DNA from: Rhizoclosmatium globosum | Taxonomy: Eukaryota > Chytridiomycota > Chytridiomycetes > Chytridiales > Chytriomycetaceae | Direction of reading: 5' to 3' | Assembly: GCA_002104985.1 (NCBI GenBank) | Contig: MCGO01000163.1 | Location: 21,444-85,443 of the forward strand | DNA: 64,000 nucleotides | In this document: one piece after another, positions 47,045-59,900 of the stretch | Layout of the letters: every line of letters starts with the position of its first letter | Position numbering within the stretch: position 1 is the first letter of the stretch | Notes under the pieces: generated by a model | What the model saw: the letters and a program-made list of their open reading frames with translations, nothing else | The model's database searches: none | Told to the model about the DNA's origin: nothing | Translations under genes and position numbers: made by a program

Positions 47045-49077
47045 ATGGAAATTTCTCAAATGACTCTCGCGGCTCCTTCCAAGGAAGACTTGAGCGAATC
47101 TAAAGATTCGTTGACTGTTGAATCTGCGATGGCATCGACTCAGAGCTTGAACACGCCATTGTCAAAAAGTCAAGAGTTGGATACGACAGAGAAAGTAACG
47201 AAAGAGTTTGAACAGCCAGGTCTCCTCTATGTTCGAATTGTGGAAGCTAGAAACTTGAACCACGTTGCAAATGCCAAGGCGTTGAAAGAATCCCAGCCAA
47301 TGCCATACCTTGTCATTGAGTTTGATAAGAACGAAACGATGTCTTGGGGTAAAGAGCCAAAACAAGAAGAATATGCAAGTGCTGGAACTATTGACTTCAA
47401 TTTCAATACAAGCTTGTGAGTTCCATACCTGTTTGACTATGATTGTCTGATATAATTGACCGTGTATACCCACTTCAGTGATGTTAGCAGAGAGAGTGAT
47501 CTTGTAGTGACCATGTATCAAAAGAAAGCCTTGCGTGGTGATATCCCAGTGGGTACAGTCAGAATCTCTCCCGCGTTTGATCAGGTTCGTTTTCCACGAC
47601 GTCATCTTTTGGTTCCAATCATTTCTTATATTTCATTCAACTCAACAGAAAGAGCAAGATGAATGGTTCAAGCTCCTTCCCATCGGTTCTGCTTCAACCC
47701 CTCTTACCAGTGGCGCCCCAACCGCACCTCTCACTCCACAAGCATCTGTCGGCGAAATTCGTGTCCACATTCTCTTCAAAGAGCACCCCAAAACCGCAGT
47801 CAAACCTCTCGGCGTCGATGACTTTGAAATCCTTCGCGTTCTCGGAAAAGGCTCCTTCGGTAAAGTCGTTCAAGTTCGTAAAAAAGATACAGGCCGCGTG
47901 TACGCCATGAAAATCCTCAAGAAGGCGTCGATTGTTGAACGCGATGAAGTTCAACACACGTTAGCGGAGCGGAACGTGTTGGCGAAAGTGAGTCACCCGT
48001 TTATCGTCAATATCAAGTTTTCGTTTCAGACAAAGGATAAATTGTATCTTGTGCTTGCGTTTGTGAATGGTGGCGAGTTGTTTCATCATTTGCAGATGGA
48101 GGGACGGTTTGAGGAGAGTAGAGCTAGGATGTATGCTGCTGAATTATTATCGGCTTTGGAGTGTCTTCACTCGTTCAATATTATCTATCGGTAAGTTACT
48201 TGTTTGTTTGTTTGCTTTTCCTCTTTCTCCTCCTCCTCTAATTTGAAATCAAATCAGTGATCTCAAACCCGAAAACATTCTCTTGGATTACTCTGGTCAC
48301 ATCGCGCTTTGTGACTTTGGTCTCTGTAAGCTCAACATGAAAGACGGACACACTACAAATACGTTTTGTGGAACACCAGAATACCTTGCTCCCGAAATTC
48401 TCTTGAACCAACCATACACAAAAGCCGTCGACTGGTGGACCTTAGGAGTCTTGATTTACGAAATGATTGTCGGTCTTCCTCCTTTTTACGATGAGAACCA
48501 CTCTGTGATGTACGAAAGAATTCTTGGTGATGAGTTGAAGTTCCCCGATTATATGGGTACAGCTGTCATGGACCTCCTCAAGAAGGTATTCAGTCTTCAA
48601 TAGCCACATGAACCCATATTCATTCTACAAAACAGCTCCTAAACAGAGATCCAGCTCAACGTCTCGGCGCAAACGGAGCCCAAGAACTCAAATCACACCC
48701 CTTCTTTGCTGAAATCAACTGGCAAAAACTGAATGCACGAAAATACAGACCCGCTTTTCGTCCTGAAGTGGTATATAATCCCTTGGAACTCACAACCATT
48801 GAAACTAACCATCCCTGATGGAATTTTTTAGTCTCACGCTGCAGATACATCCAACTTTGACCAGGAATTCACGTCAGAAGAGGCGCGTGATTCTTGTGTG
48901 GATCCACATAACCGGTTGCCGGATTCGCAGCAGGCGCAGTTTGCGGGATTCAGTTATCGTAAAACTTCAGCGGAGAGTATGCAAATTGGTTCGTTGAATG
49001 GAAGGCGGGGAAGCTTGCCGCGGGGTAGCTTGGCGTTACGGCGCGAAGGTCATGGATTGCGACGTTGGGAGGAGTGA
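47045..49077 (+). CDS. AGC kinase of the Ypk/SGK type with N-terminal C2-like domain
   Basis: Residues about 55-190 look like a C2 domain (LLYVRIVEARNLNHV, YLVIEFDKNE, LVVTMYQKKAL). The kinase follows: VLGKGSFGKVVQVRKKDTG, YAMKILKKASI, IIYRDLKPENILLD, LCDFGLCKLNMKDGHTTNTF then CGTPEYLAPE, a block matching Ypk1/Gad8/SGK. The AGC C-terminal tail ends with a hydrophobic motif FAGFSY. Kinases of this type act downstream of TORC2 and PDK1 in membrane and sphingolipid control, with phosphorylation of the T-loop Thr and the hydrophobic motif. Five or six short introns. The stop follows RRWEE. Confidence 0.9.
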
Positions 49078-49714
49078 GATATTTCCACTGAATTTTTCGC
49101 CATTCCTCTCTTTCTGTTTCCTAAATTGATTATAAAAATATTTTCTTTTTCTCTCGGCACTGGATGAGCTATGCACCAAATAGTAAGCTGTTCTGCTTCT
49201 GCTATGGCGGTTCCAGCTACCACATGAATGTGTTCTGGTTTAATGGGATACCCTTCTCAACCATGTGGATCAATGCTTCTTTTTCAAATCAACAGCATTC
49301 ACTTCAACTTCAATTTTTATTTCTTTTAGACAAACGAGAGAGAAAGAAGAAAAAGGTAAACTTAGTAGTACTGAGAGATTAAGAGAAAATAGATAGATGA
49401 TTCAGAAGAAATAAGAATAGTGTCAAACAAAAGAAAGTGAATCTAAATACTGGCAGGGTAAATGACAACGTTACAAAGAGAGAAAGAGGGGAACAATAAA
49501 AAATATAAGAACACTGAGGACAGGGTAGGTAGCTAGATAGTAAAGAGAGGGCAGCGAAAAAAAAAGAAGTGCGAGAGGAGGAAGAAAACATACAAATAAA
49601 AAGGGGAAACTCCAATACCCTCTGAAACCACGCAAAACCCCTTGCCCTTACTCCAGCCAAACCCCACAAGAACAGCCCAACCCGCAAGAACCAAAAAAAT
49701 TGATATACCAACCC
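49078..49714. other. Tail-to-tail intergenic stretch
   Basis: About 640 bp between the stops of the Ypk-like kinase and the TIS11-like gene. It is A/T-rich on the left and purine-rich (GAAA-type) at 49320-49620 and should hold two 3' UTRs. Small ORFs in it have no recognisable features. Confidence 0.4.
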
Positions 49715-52119
49715 TTAGAGCTCGCCCCACAAGAACCCAGCATGCGTCACAGATCGCTGGCGACTGCTGGGAACCTCTCTCGGCGCAAACGCAGACGCAG
49801 ACCGACCATACGCTTCCGCGGCCTCCTGCTGATTCAAGAAACTACCTCCATTGCTTGTACCGTTATACCCGCGTGCATTCACTTCGTCAACCTCGAATTG
49901 GAATAGACTTGTAGAATTGCTGGAGGAGGACAACCGGTCTTGCTGTGCGGCGTAGGAGGTGGAGGATGGTTGTTGGGAGGAGTATTGTTGCTGGAGGTAT
50001 AGGATTTCGTTGAATTCTTCGTTGGAGGTTATTGGTTGGGTTACGCTTCTGGTTCTGCGTTGGAGGCTTCCGCCGTTAGGTGTGGAAGATGTGCGCATGC
50101 CAAAGTTGCTGTCGTCGTTGTAGGAGTTGAGGGGGGAGAGGGAACTGGATTGAGAGTCGTCGTATTGGTTGGTGCTGTGAATGCTGCCGCGGGACTCGAA
50201 AAAGTTGCTCTCTGGACTCACGCCGGGAATCGGGGAATGAGCTGAAGAAGCGAGAATGGAAGATGGGGTGGCTAATTGAGATCCATCGAGGGAGGAACTG
50301 AACATTGAGGAGGATTGCTGGTGTTGTTGCTGCTGTTGTTGCTGGTACATGTTATAATATTGTTGTTGTTGCTGGAGATTGTCCAGGTTTCCAAATCCAG
50401 GGGTTCCGTGGCGGCTAGGGGTGTCACGACCCAAGGAATTGTATGGTGACTCACGACCTAAATCACGGGCCCAACGAGTTTTGATGAGGGTCACGAGACA
50501 GAGAGTTGTGAGTGCTTCCCATTCGGGATGATCTAGGATAAGTTATAAACTCGTCACTAGTACGCAGCGGAGGCAGCCCGGTGCCTTCCTCAGAGATGGA
50601 ATCTTGAGTGTAGGACTGTTGTCTAGATCGGATGCCTCTTTGTTGTTGGCCATAGTTTGGAGAGTAGTTATCGATTGAAGTCACAGAGTTAGGAGTACCA
50701 GCTTCCAAGGATACTCGACGGCGAGTTGGCATTTGTCCATTGAGTGTGGACGAAGACACTGGAGTGTTTGATTTAGAATACGGCAAGTGAAGCGAAGTGC
50801 TGGCAGGTGAAGCAGTGCGGGCCAGACTTTGGTACAAGATGTCAGCAGGAACTGGTGAAGACATTGTCTGGACTGAGAGAGGGTAGTTGCCATTTCGGAA
50901 GAAGGATGGCGTTGTGGGTATCACCGAAACAGGTTCTTCGTCGAAAGGCTGCAATGGAGGAGAATTGAGTTGCTGCTGGCCTTGCTGTTGTTGGTGTTGT
51001 TGCTGTTGATGCTGGACGGAATTGAACATGTTCTGCGGTTGGCTCATTTTGCCGTATGGACTTTGAGATGTGGCGGAAGGAGGAGTATTTGGCATTGAAA
51101 TAGGAGAAATGGCCGAGAACGATTTGGAGCGCTGAACGGGAGTGATAGCCTCATATGATTGGGGAGATCGAGAATCCTCCTCTTGGCCTCCTTCACCAGG
51201 AACAGGCATTACATTCGAATGGATAAAGCAACACCTTCTTCCGTAAGGACAGTCACCAGTTTCATAGAAAGTTTTGCAGAGTTGTGTCTAGGGGGGGAAA
51301 GGAAAGTAAATTAGTCTGAGGGAAGAACATAAATTGATGGGAGGAGGAAGCAAGGTGGCATGATGACCAACAACACCGAACAAGACACAAGAAGCAACTA
51401 ACCTTATACTTTGGATGTCTATCAACTGATCGCAGCTCGTCCTTTGAGTGGGCAAACTGGCACTTGTTCCCGTACCTACATTCACCAGTATCCTCCATTG
51501 AACGACAGAACTCGGTCTTGTACAGGTTCGACTTCTTGTCCTGCTGGTTAGAGCGCATTCCGAGGGATCCACGAGCGTTGACGTCGTCCTGGTGCTGCTG
51601 GAGGGACATTTGGTGGTTATTGTTGTTGTTGTTGTTTTGTGAGTGTGGGCGGAAGTGGCTGTGGTTATTGTTCTGGTTCTGGTTCTGGTTCTGGTGCATG
51701 TGGTGGTGCTGCGGGCCCTGGTTTCTGCGGCCTTGAGCACGTCCGAGTGAGTGGGATCCGTAGAGGGGCATCGTGGCAGGCGAGGGGGTTGGGTTTGTTT
51801 GCGTGTTTGAAGAAGTGGTTGAGAGGAAGGACAGCGATGCGGCAAGGGCATCAACATCGGCGGATGCGTGTGCGTGTGCGTAGTGGCCGTTGTGGTTCAG
51901 GTGCTGTTGTTGTTGCTGCTGGCCCTGGTGTCCTTGGTGTCCCAGTTGGTGCTGGTGCTGGTGCTGGTGCTGGTGCTGGAACGGGTGCTGCTGCGAGGGG
52001 AACGGGAACCCGCCCTGGCTCTGGCTCTGACTAGATCCGTGCTGCATCTGTCCACGGCTCTGGTATCCGTTCATTGGTGGTGGCGGTGATGCCGGTGCCG
52101 GTGACATGAACTGTTCCAT
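49715..52119 (-). CDS. TIS11/ZFP36-type tandem CCCH zinc-finger RNA-binding protein
   Basis: Two CCCH fingers with the TTP spacing: [20 protein letters not shown] then CQFAH, an 18-residue linker, and [20 protein letters not shown] then CCFIH. The leader YKTE/YKTQ before each finger is diagnostic. Proteins of this family bind AU-rich elements in mRNA 3' UTRs and recruit CCR4-NOT. The fingers sit between very long low-complexity tracts rich in Gln, His and Asn on the N-terminal side and Ser/Gln on the C-terminal side. An intron splits finger 1 from finger 2. Near 50468-50473 a GGGCCC causes a one-base frame slip; dropping one C would read [19 protein letters not shown], while a 37-nt intron is an alternative. 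First ATG is [15 protein letters not shown]. Confidence 0.88.
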
Positions 52120-52366
52120 TTGGTTGCTGGTTGTGCGGCCTCTCCCCAAACGAAAACTTTTGGTGGGGACTGCTTGGCCGCCTGCTCTTATTGAGGGAGA
52201 CTCATCAACTTTGTATTAAATGCTCTCGTGTCATCACAATAGTCCTATTTCTCTATTATTTCTGTAGTCCTGCGTGAATTCTCCCTTGCCTTGTCTTCTA
52301 AACAAATGCCTTATTATTACAAATCGGTTAACTTTATTTAGATCACAAAAATTCTATGATTCAATT

Positions 52367-53819
52367 TTAAACCTTCAAAATCAACTTTCCTTGAGTCTTT
52401 CCGCCTGAGGTTGCGCACAGTTAGGGTTGATGGCGAAAACGTAAATTGCACTTACTCTCCAAATCATCATGAGCACTCTTAATGTCAGCCAAATCGTAGA
52501 CCTTGTGGACATGGAGCGTAAGCTTTCCAGAAGCAAAGAGCTCCACCAATGGGTCAACCACTGAAACAATCAAAAAAATCAGTGGCAAGTCAATCAACGC
52601 AGTCGCACTGGCACTCAGCACTCACAAAAGTCAAAGTCAGCTCTGTCCTTGATGAAACTGAACAAACTTGGACGCATCAAGCGGATGGCATTTGGAACCA
52701 ACTTCATAATGTCAACGTCATCCACTTTTCCGGACGCGTTTCCAAAGGAGGCCAAGGTTCCCAAACGGGCGAGACAGGAGAGAGAGATATCGAAAGTAGA
52801 TTTGCCGATACCATCGTAGACAACTTGGACTCCTGCATTCAGTTGAGTAATCAGATTATGTGGATGATTGTTGAAATGTCTGGTTCTCGGTCCCGTACCT
52901 TTTCCGTTAGTAATCTTGAGAACTTCCTCCTTCACATTCTGCGTGGTGTACAGAATAACGTGGTCAGCACCTATTCATTCGTTCATTACTGATCAGACTC
53001 AAATCAATAAATTCGAAATCAAACCACAACTTACCAGCCTTCTTGGCAGTCTCAGCCTTCTCCGCAGAAGACGTAGTTCCAATCACAATAGCTCCATAGT
53101 GTTTTGCGATTTGGACAAGGAGCTGTCCAGTTCCACCTGCGGCAGCCTAACAATAGATCCAATTCAGGCACCCACCCACCCAATATAATAATCTCAAGAA
53201 TTACGTGAATCAAAACGTGATCGCCTTTCTTGACTTCATACGCCAATCGAACCAAAGACATTGCTGTGGCTCCTTGGAGAAGCAAAGCTGCAGCTTTCTC
53301 CATTGAGACGTTTGCAGGGACTTTAATGATTTGGTCTGTGTGTTTTGAATAGGATGTATTGGTGAATATCAGGTTTTCGGGAGGGATCGGGAGGTGTGAA
53401 GGCACACCTTTGGAAGCAAGAGCGTACTCGGCGCAAGTGTTGGCAGCCATGTAGGCAACACGATCGCCGACGTTGAATCCAGTGACGCCATCGCCGATTG
53501 CTTCAACGACTCCGGAAGCTTCACTGTTTGAACGGTCTTTTGTTTAGATGGTTGCGTTGTGCGAGAGGGAACTGACCGGCCTGGGATGTATGGAAGTGGA
53601 ACTTTGTACAGTCCAGTACGGTGGTAAGTATCAATAAAGTTGATTCCAATGTACTGGTTCTTGACGAGAAGTTGGCCTGAGATCAACAACAAACGAGTGA
53701 GTTTAAAGTCCATGCAGAAGGAGTGTATTACCAGCAGCTGGAACTGGCTTAGTGGCATTGGCAACGTATTCGAGGACAGAGGAAGGTCCGGTGGTACGGA
53801 AGAGAGCGGCACGCATCAT
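52367..53819 (-). CDS. Zeta-crystallin-type NADPH:quinone reductase
   Basis: Eight small exons give a medium-chain reductase of the quinone oxidoreductase group. It has [20 protein letters not shown], [20 protein letters not shown], the nucleotide-binding [32 protein letters not shown], and [18 protein letters not shown] near the end. It lacks the zinc ligands of alcohol dehydrogenases, as expected. It reduces quinones with NADPH by one-electron steps. An insert of about 25 residues after [14 protein letters not shown] has no obvious counterpart in other members and may be an unrecognised intron or a real loop. The two Met codons at the start are adjacent. Confidence 0.88.
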
Positions 53820-53975
53820 TGTTTTTGTTTGGTTGTTTTGCTTGTTTCCCTGTGGCGTTTCCCCTCTTTGAACTGCCTTCTTTATCATTTGATTACGAAT
53901 TAGAGAGAATTAGTATACATGAATTCCTCTTACTTTACTTTAAGTGATTTGTGATGATAAATCAAGCACGAAAAG

Positions 53976-56900
53976 ATGACGGGACTGGATTCACGGCCGT
54001 TTGAACAGCGAATCGCAGCAGCGTCACTGCGGGCAATGGACCTCCTGAGCCGTGCGCGAATGAATGCAAATTCACTCTCTGCCGAAGCTGGTACTGCCCT
54101 TGAGAGCGAGGGACTCGGAGTCGAGGGAATCGATGCACACCCAGACCCAGACCCACAACCACACTCAGAGCATCCACACCTAGACAAACCCAATCGCCTC
54201 TGATCTCTCTCGCATCGTCACCTGGCCGACCCGGTCCACCCACCTTTGCCGCATCCGCATCCGTCTTCTCTGCAATTCCACACGCACCGAGCTTCGCATC
54301 TTCCACGGCTCAGACAAACTTCAACTCCAACTTCAACTTGGATGACGCGTCGCTGCTCTCTCTGCCGCCACCACCTCCAATCCCTCACAAACACCCACGT
54401 CTGCAACCGGACATCAAAACCCAATCCATCGAATCCACTCAACACCCCTCAGATCCACATCCACAAATCCTGGCTTCAACTATCGCCCGCTTTCGTACGA
54501 ATCTAATGACGCGGTCGCTGCTTCCATCGGCTCAACTTCCGCTGAACCCGTCAGAAGTAAACCAACTCCCACACACAACTGAATCATCTCCTCAACGCGT
54601 CGCTTCAACCCCTCTTCGTAATTATTCAAGGGATAATGTTGATTCCTCATCTGTATCGCCAAAATCGGCGTCACCTGCACCCCTCCCTCTGCGCAGCAAC
54701 AGGAAACGAACACTCTATAAAGACTCCGGGACGAGTCCTATTGTCAATACTACTTTATTGGAATCTGCCGTTTCGATGGCTACGAATCGGTCCTCGCCGA
54801 CGTTGAGGAATAGCAATCGAGATGTAGGTTCCTTGGATTCAGTCGTTGATGCCAACTCCAAAACCATGAATGACTTGGAACAAATGGTTTCTGCTCCAAA
54901 ACTTGTTTCTGAGTCCCGTGTAGTTGGAATGACGGACGATAGTGGGAGCGAAAATAAGGAGAATCGAATTCAGTCCATAAGTAAAGACGTGCAAAACAAA
55001 CAGCAACCAACTATATCCCTTTTCAAACCACACGTCGAAGAAATTCAGAAAGTTTGTTTGCTTTTGATTTGATTCACGTGTTTGTTCCTCACTATCCTGT
55101 TTTCTCAGCAAATGGAATCTCTGGAACAAGTTCAATCTCGTATGCAAGAACTTAACTTGAAGTTTATGGAGCACCAGCGTATTTTGGTTGGACAACAACG
55201 AGAAGCTGTTTATGATCATGTAATGGCTCGTCTTCTTTCCAGTTGAAAGCTAAGCCTTTCATCCAACTCAGGCGCTGAAGCAAATGGAAAACTTTCAAGA
55301 TATTCAGCAGCGACAAAGTTTTTGGCAGGTATGTTGTAACGCCTCTTAAGTTTCCTGCCGCCGAACTAAAGAGAGTTCAGGCGGATCACTTGAAGAAGCT
55401 CAGGGATCTATACGCAGAAGAGCTTACTCAGCAAGAAGAAATCGAGAATAAAGTGAAAAGGATTCAGGCGATCCGAGCCAGTCAGCCTCCAAGGCGTTCA
55501 AGAGCAGACTTGGATGAGCCTATGATGCTAGTTGAACAGGATACTGAACCTAGGGTAATTTTTTGATTTCACTTTATTCTGTCCTAACTTTGGTGATTTC
55601 AGAAACGAATTCGAAAGATTCGATTACTTCAAGTTTCTCCACCCAGACCACAGTCTGTTGTTGACAACCAAACAACTGCAGTTTCTAAAGCTACAGATCC
55701 GTCAGTTTCTGAAAGTGCCGTCTTCAAGGACTTGAAGGAGCAACTCAATAGTGTTCAAAAGGACTTGCAAAGTATTCTCCAGTCAACCAGCTCAAGTACA
55801 AAAGGAGTGATACGCGATACACAAAATCCGAATGAAGTTTCAAGGAGTCCTGTCTTCCGAAGCCGCCTGTGTCAAGCCAGCCAGAAGTAAACGAGGAAAT
55901 GACGGAATCAACAAAACCAATTCTCAGCAAAGAGGTAAGCAAGCTCTCAAAGTGATTCTGAACAATCGATTGACGCCAACACCAGGTCCAAGAGTCGATC
56001 GACCAAACAATCCACCAATTCCTTCAAGTTCGAGACGCGATCCTCAATAGCCGAAATAAACCCACCACCACAACCATCCCGACCTGGGTGGACCCATCAA
56101 CAATCCCCAACGATAGTCAAATTCCTCGAAAATCAACTTCTTCAACAAAAAAACCACCATTCCAACTCTTATCAACACGTGGCTTGAAACCTGCCGCGCC
56201 ACAACCCCAAACTCCTTCTGCAGACGAACCGTCGACCTATTATCATGCTCTGACACGCACTATTACGGAGATTTCGGCGAAACGGATGGGTGTGGTAATG
56301 GGGTTGACTCAGGAGACTATGACTGAACAGAATGTTATTCTTGGGAACCGCGCAGAACCGTATCATATCAGTGAACGGCGGTTAAAAGAACTGAAGAGTA
56401 ACAAGGAGGGAGTCGGGGAAGAAGACGAAGATGAAGAAGAGGATTTGGAGGATATGATGGAGGTTGAAGGGGGATGAAGCGTGGTCGGTTCGTGACAGAG
56501 CTGTTGAGTGATGATCGTATTCAAGAGGTTGTGAAAATGCGATTAGAGAAAGCTCTTGCGGAAGGCGGTGATGTGGTTCAGGTTTGCGATTTGCTTTGGG
56601 TTTGGGTGAATGTTCCCTGATATTTACTCTTATTTAGTCAACTAAGCGGATTCCGGAAGAAGTCAAGACAGCGACAGCAACGTCTGGAACGGTGAGGGTG
56701 CAAAAGAAAAATTCCAGCCAATCAGGCAAAGTCAATACCAGCTGCAACGCCGAAATTACCACCTTCAACAACGCGAATGACGGTACCACCCAAGAGAGCT
56801 GTTTCTCCTCAGAAGCCAATACCGAGTAAAATGCCCGGAGTTGGATTCCACGTGCTGGAATGTCGAAACCAGTCGAAAAACCAAAGTTTGTCTGCTTTAA

Positions 56901-59900
56901 TCAATTCGACACCAACACTTAAATTTCCACAGAAAAAAACTGGCGTCTATAGCGCAACCTGTAGAAATACAGCGATATATTGCTCCACCGGCTGAAGTTA
57001 CCGTTCCTTCATCTCCTGAGCGGATTGTTCGGCGAGTTAGCTCTAACCGTGCCAAAACTGTTGTAGTTCAAGAACCGAATCTAGCAGCCATGCAAGTAGA
57101 TGATCTTGGCTCCAATGAAATGAAAGACTCAATTGAAAAGTACCATGTCGCAGCACTCACGTCAAAGTTCCTACACTCTGGAAAAGTAACTCAATCTCAA
57201 GGACCTCCTTCAAAGCCAGGACAACCATCAGGCAACATTCAAACAAAGCAAAATAACGGTGAAAAAGTTGCTCAAACTCCCGTTCCACGTAGTTCACAGG
57301 AGCTTCGTGACTCTCCTTCGCCAAAAAGAGCAACTCCAACCATTCCCAACTTTTACAACGTCAAAGTGGCAAATGCACCTGTGTTTTTGAGACGAACGAG
57401 CATTCGACCGCCGTCACTGCAGTTCCTGGAAGGAAGCAGGCCTGATTGGGATACTTCGTTTGTAAAGGATGGTAAACGAAGGGCTTCAAGTCCGACAAAG
57501 ATATCGACCCAAGCGCTTCCCCCAAAATCACCTACAAAAGTGAACTCGAGCTCCCCTTCGAAGCCGCCAGAGCCAGGTACGTAATTTAAAGCTTTCGGAG
57601 GAAAGGTCTCCTAAACATTTTATTTCATTGTAGAGGTGAAAAGGGTTGTTGTTTCTCAACAGAATGAATTTGCTCAGACTATGCCTATGACGAGTGATTT
57701 GGGTGTGCAAGTTAGTTTCAGTAGGGAAGAGAAGGAAGCTCCTGTTGTGGTTAATAATCCTATCCTGCAAGAGGTATGTGAGCGATCGCTCTTACTAGGT
57801 AATGTCTTAACGAATATAGCTTCCAAAACCCATGGAAAGTGAGCCTTCATCATCGCCTATTCTTCCACCACCACCACCACCAAAGGAGACCAAGGACTCA
57901 CAGATTCAATATCAAAGTCCCATGAAAGATGCCTCTGCTCAGTATCATACACCTTATGAATCGGTATGTGGTCCTTGTACGGCGAAAAGAAGGCTTATTT
58001 TTGGCAGTCTGCCGAGATATCCCACATTGAGGGAGGCGAAATGTTCACCGGTCTAGAATTTAACAAAACCATACCAGTTCCGACGAAGGAATTAAGGAAA
58101 GCGCCGAGATCTGGAGTGGATAGCTTTCAAGCCTATCAAGGAATCAACTCGTTGAGTATTCCAGGTTTTTAAACGTTATGCTAAACCACTCTTTTAGACT
58201 GCCACTCGCAACAACAGAATATGTTGATCCTGAGCTTCCTCAAGATATCGCAGAATGGTTACGAAGTGAGATTATTGCTCGTGTCCAGAAAGCGGAGCAA
58301 GAAAAACTTTGGAGGAAGAAAGGGCTGCCAAAGTTTTGGAAGATAAATCGACTCTGGAGGCTCCACCCACTCCGCCATTGAATCCAACTCCACCGAAAAC
58401 GCAACGTAATTCGGTCAGTAGATCTGCTGTTCGACTTGCACATCAAGCGGCGGTTGCATCCACTCCACAACCTACAACAAATGAAGTCCATCCGCCACCA
58501 GCAGTTTCGCAAACTAGGGGAATTGATGGAGGATTCTGTGCTTCTGATGGAGGACAGAATAGAGCTGTAGCGGAACCTGGAACATGGGAGTATATGCAGA
58601 CCCAACTTGATCAAAATGGACTTCCGATACAAAGTGCACAAGTAGAGGAATTGAAGGGGGTTTCGTTTCTCCTGGGATGTATAATGGAGCGAGAGGTTTC
58701 GATGGAACTTTCCGAGAGCCACTTGGTCCACCGCCGACACACGCACAAAGTGACGGTACATATTTAAAATTTTAAAATTAAATACTGACCTTGTTATATA
58801 GCACGAGCGCGAGGAATGGATTCATCTCCTCAGTCCACTCAACCTCATTCTCCAACTCGTCTTGCAGCAGCATTCAGAGACTTGAAAAGTCAGCTTTCAG
58901 CGGCTGCCAAAGGTCTCCTTCATGGAGCTGATATAGGCGATGAAGATTCCGACGACAGAGAACGAGCTGAAGCTGTCAAAGCACGAGAAGAGAGAGAAAA
59001 GCTGCGACTGGAGGAAGAACGTCAGCATCGTGCCGAAATGCTTGCTGAAATCCGGAGGATGAGAGAAGCCAGTGAACTTCGAGCTGAACAAGAAAAGGCT
59101 CGATTTTTGAAAGAGGAGGAACAAAGACGGCAAGAGGAAATCAAGCAGATGGTCTTGTTAAAGGAAAAAGAAGTGGATTGGAAAAGCAGAAACTCGAATT
59201 TGAGAAACGAATGGCCGACGAACGCGAACAACTGCTTGCAGATAGTCGGAAGCGAGCAGCAGAAGAAGATATGTTCAGAGCCCGCGCTGCAAACTTAGAT
59301 TTTATTTCACAAGCAGAAAATGTGTCGGATAGAAAGGTACGATTATTAACGCGTTCAGTTTTACGTCTAACCTTGATGGACAGCATTTCCAAACAACCAA
59401 GTCTATCATCTCTGAGCCTCAGTCATCCGACATAAGCTCAGTTGGAATCAGCACATTATCAACCATGATTTCAGAAGGCGAAGTCCTGACCCAATTTACA
59501 GGTGTGTTTTCAATCGTTGTGGTTATTGTAGCTGATTCATTGCTAGTGAGGGCGAAATTGTTCGCGATATCGGTGATCGACAACCGAACAACCCTATCCT
59601 GAATTCAAAACGTCAAGACGAAGATGCGACATCGAGGGATGACATTAGTGATGCTGTGGAAATGCCATCACAACTGCTGGGCGGCTTGAGTGATCTTATT
59701 GGAACAACTTCACGGACAAAACGAAGCAGTAAGATACGTGTTCCTCTTTCAGAACAACTAGTCAGCGGCCGGTGAAGCAAGTTCAAGTAGCGGGACAGAA
59801 GCAACAAGTCGAATAATTCGAAAATATCTGCTGGAGAGATCACAGGGATCTATCATCTGTCGATATTGCTTTTGTTCGAGAAAAGTCAGATGTAAAAACG

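Noticed and set aside
49379..49711. 110-aa hydrophobic minus-strand ORF before the TIS11 stop
   Set aside because: Arises from purine-rich 3' UTR sequence; Phe/Leu/Ser low complexity and no homology.
51639..52089. Gly/Ala-rich plus-strand ORFs
   Set aside because: Reverse reading of the His/Gln codon repeats of the TIS11-like protein.
52120..52149. Longer N-terminus of the TIS11-like protein
   Set aside because: The upstream codon is TTG, not ATG; the first true ATG is at 52119.
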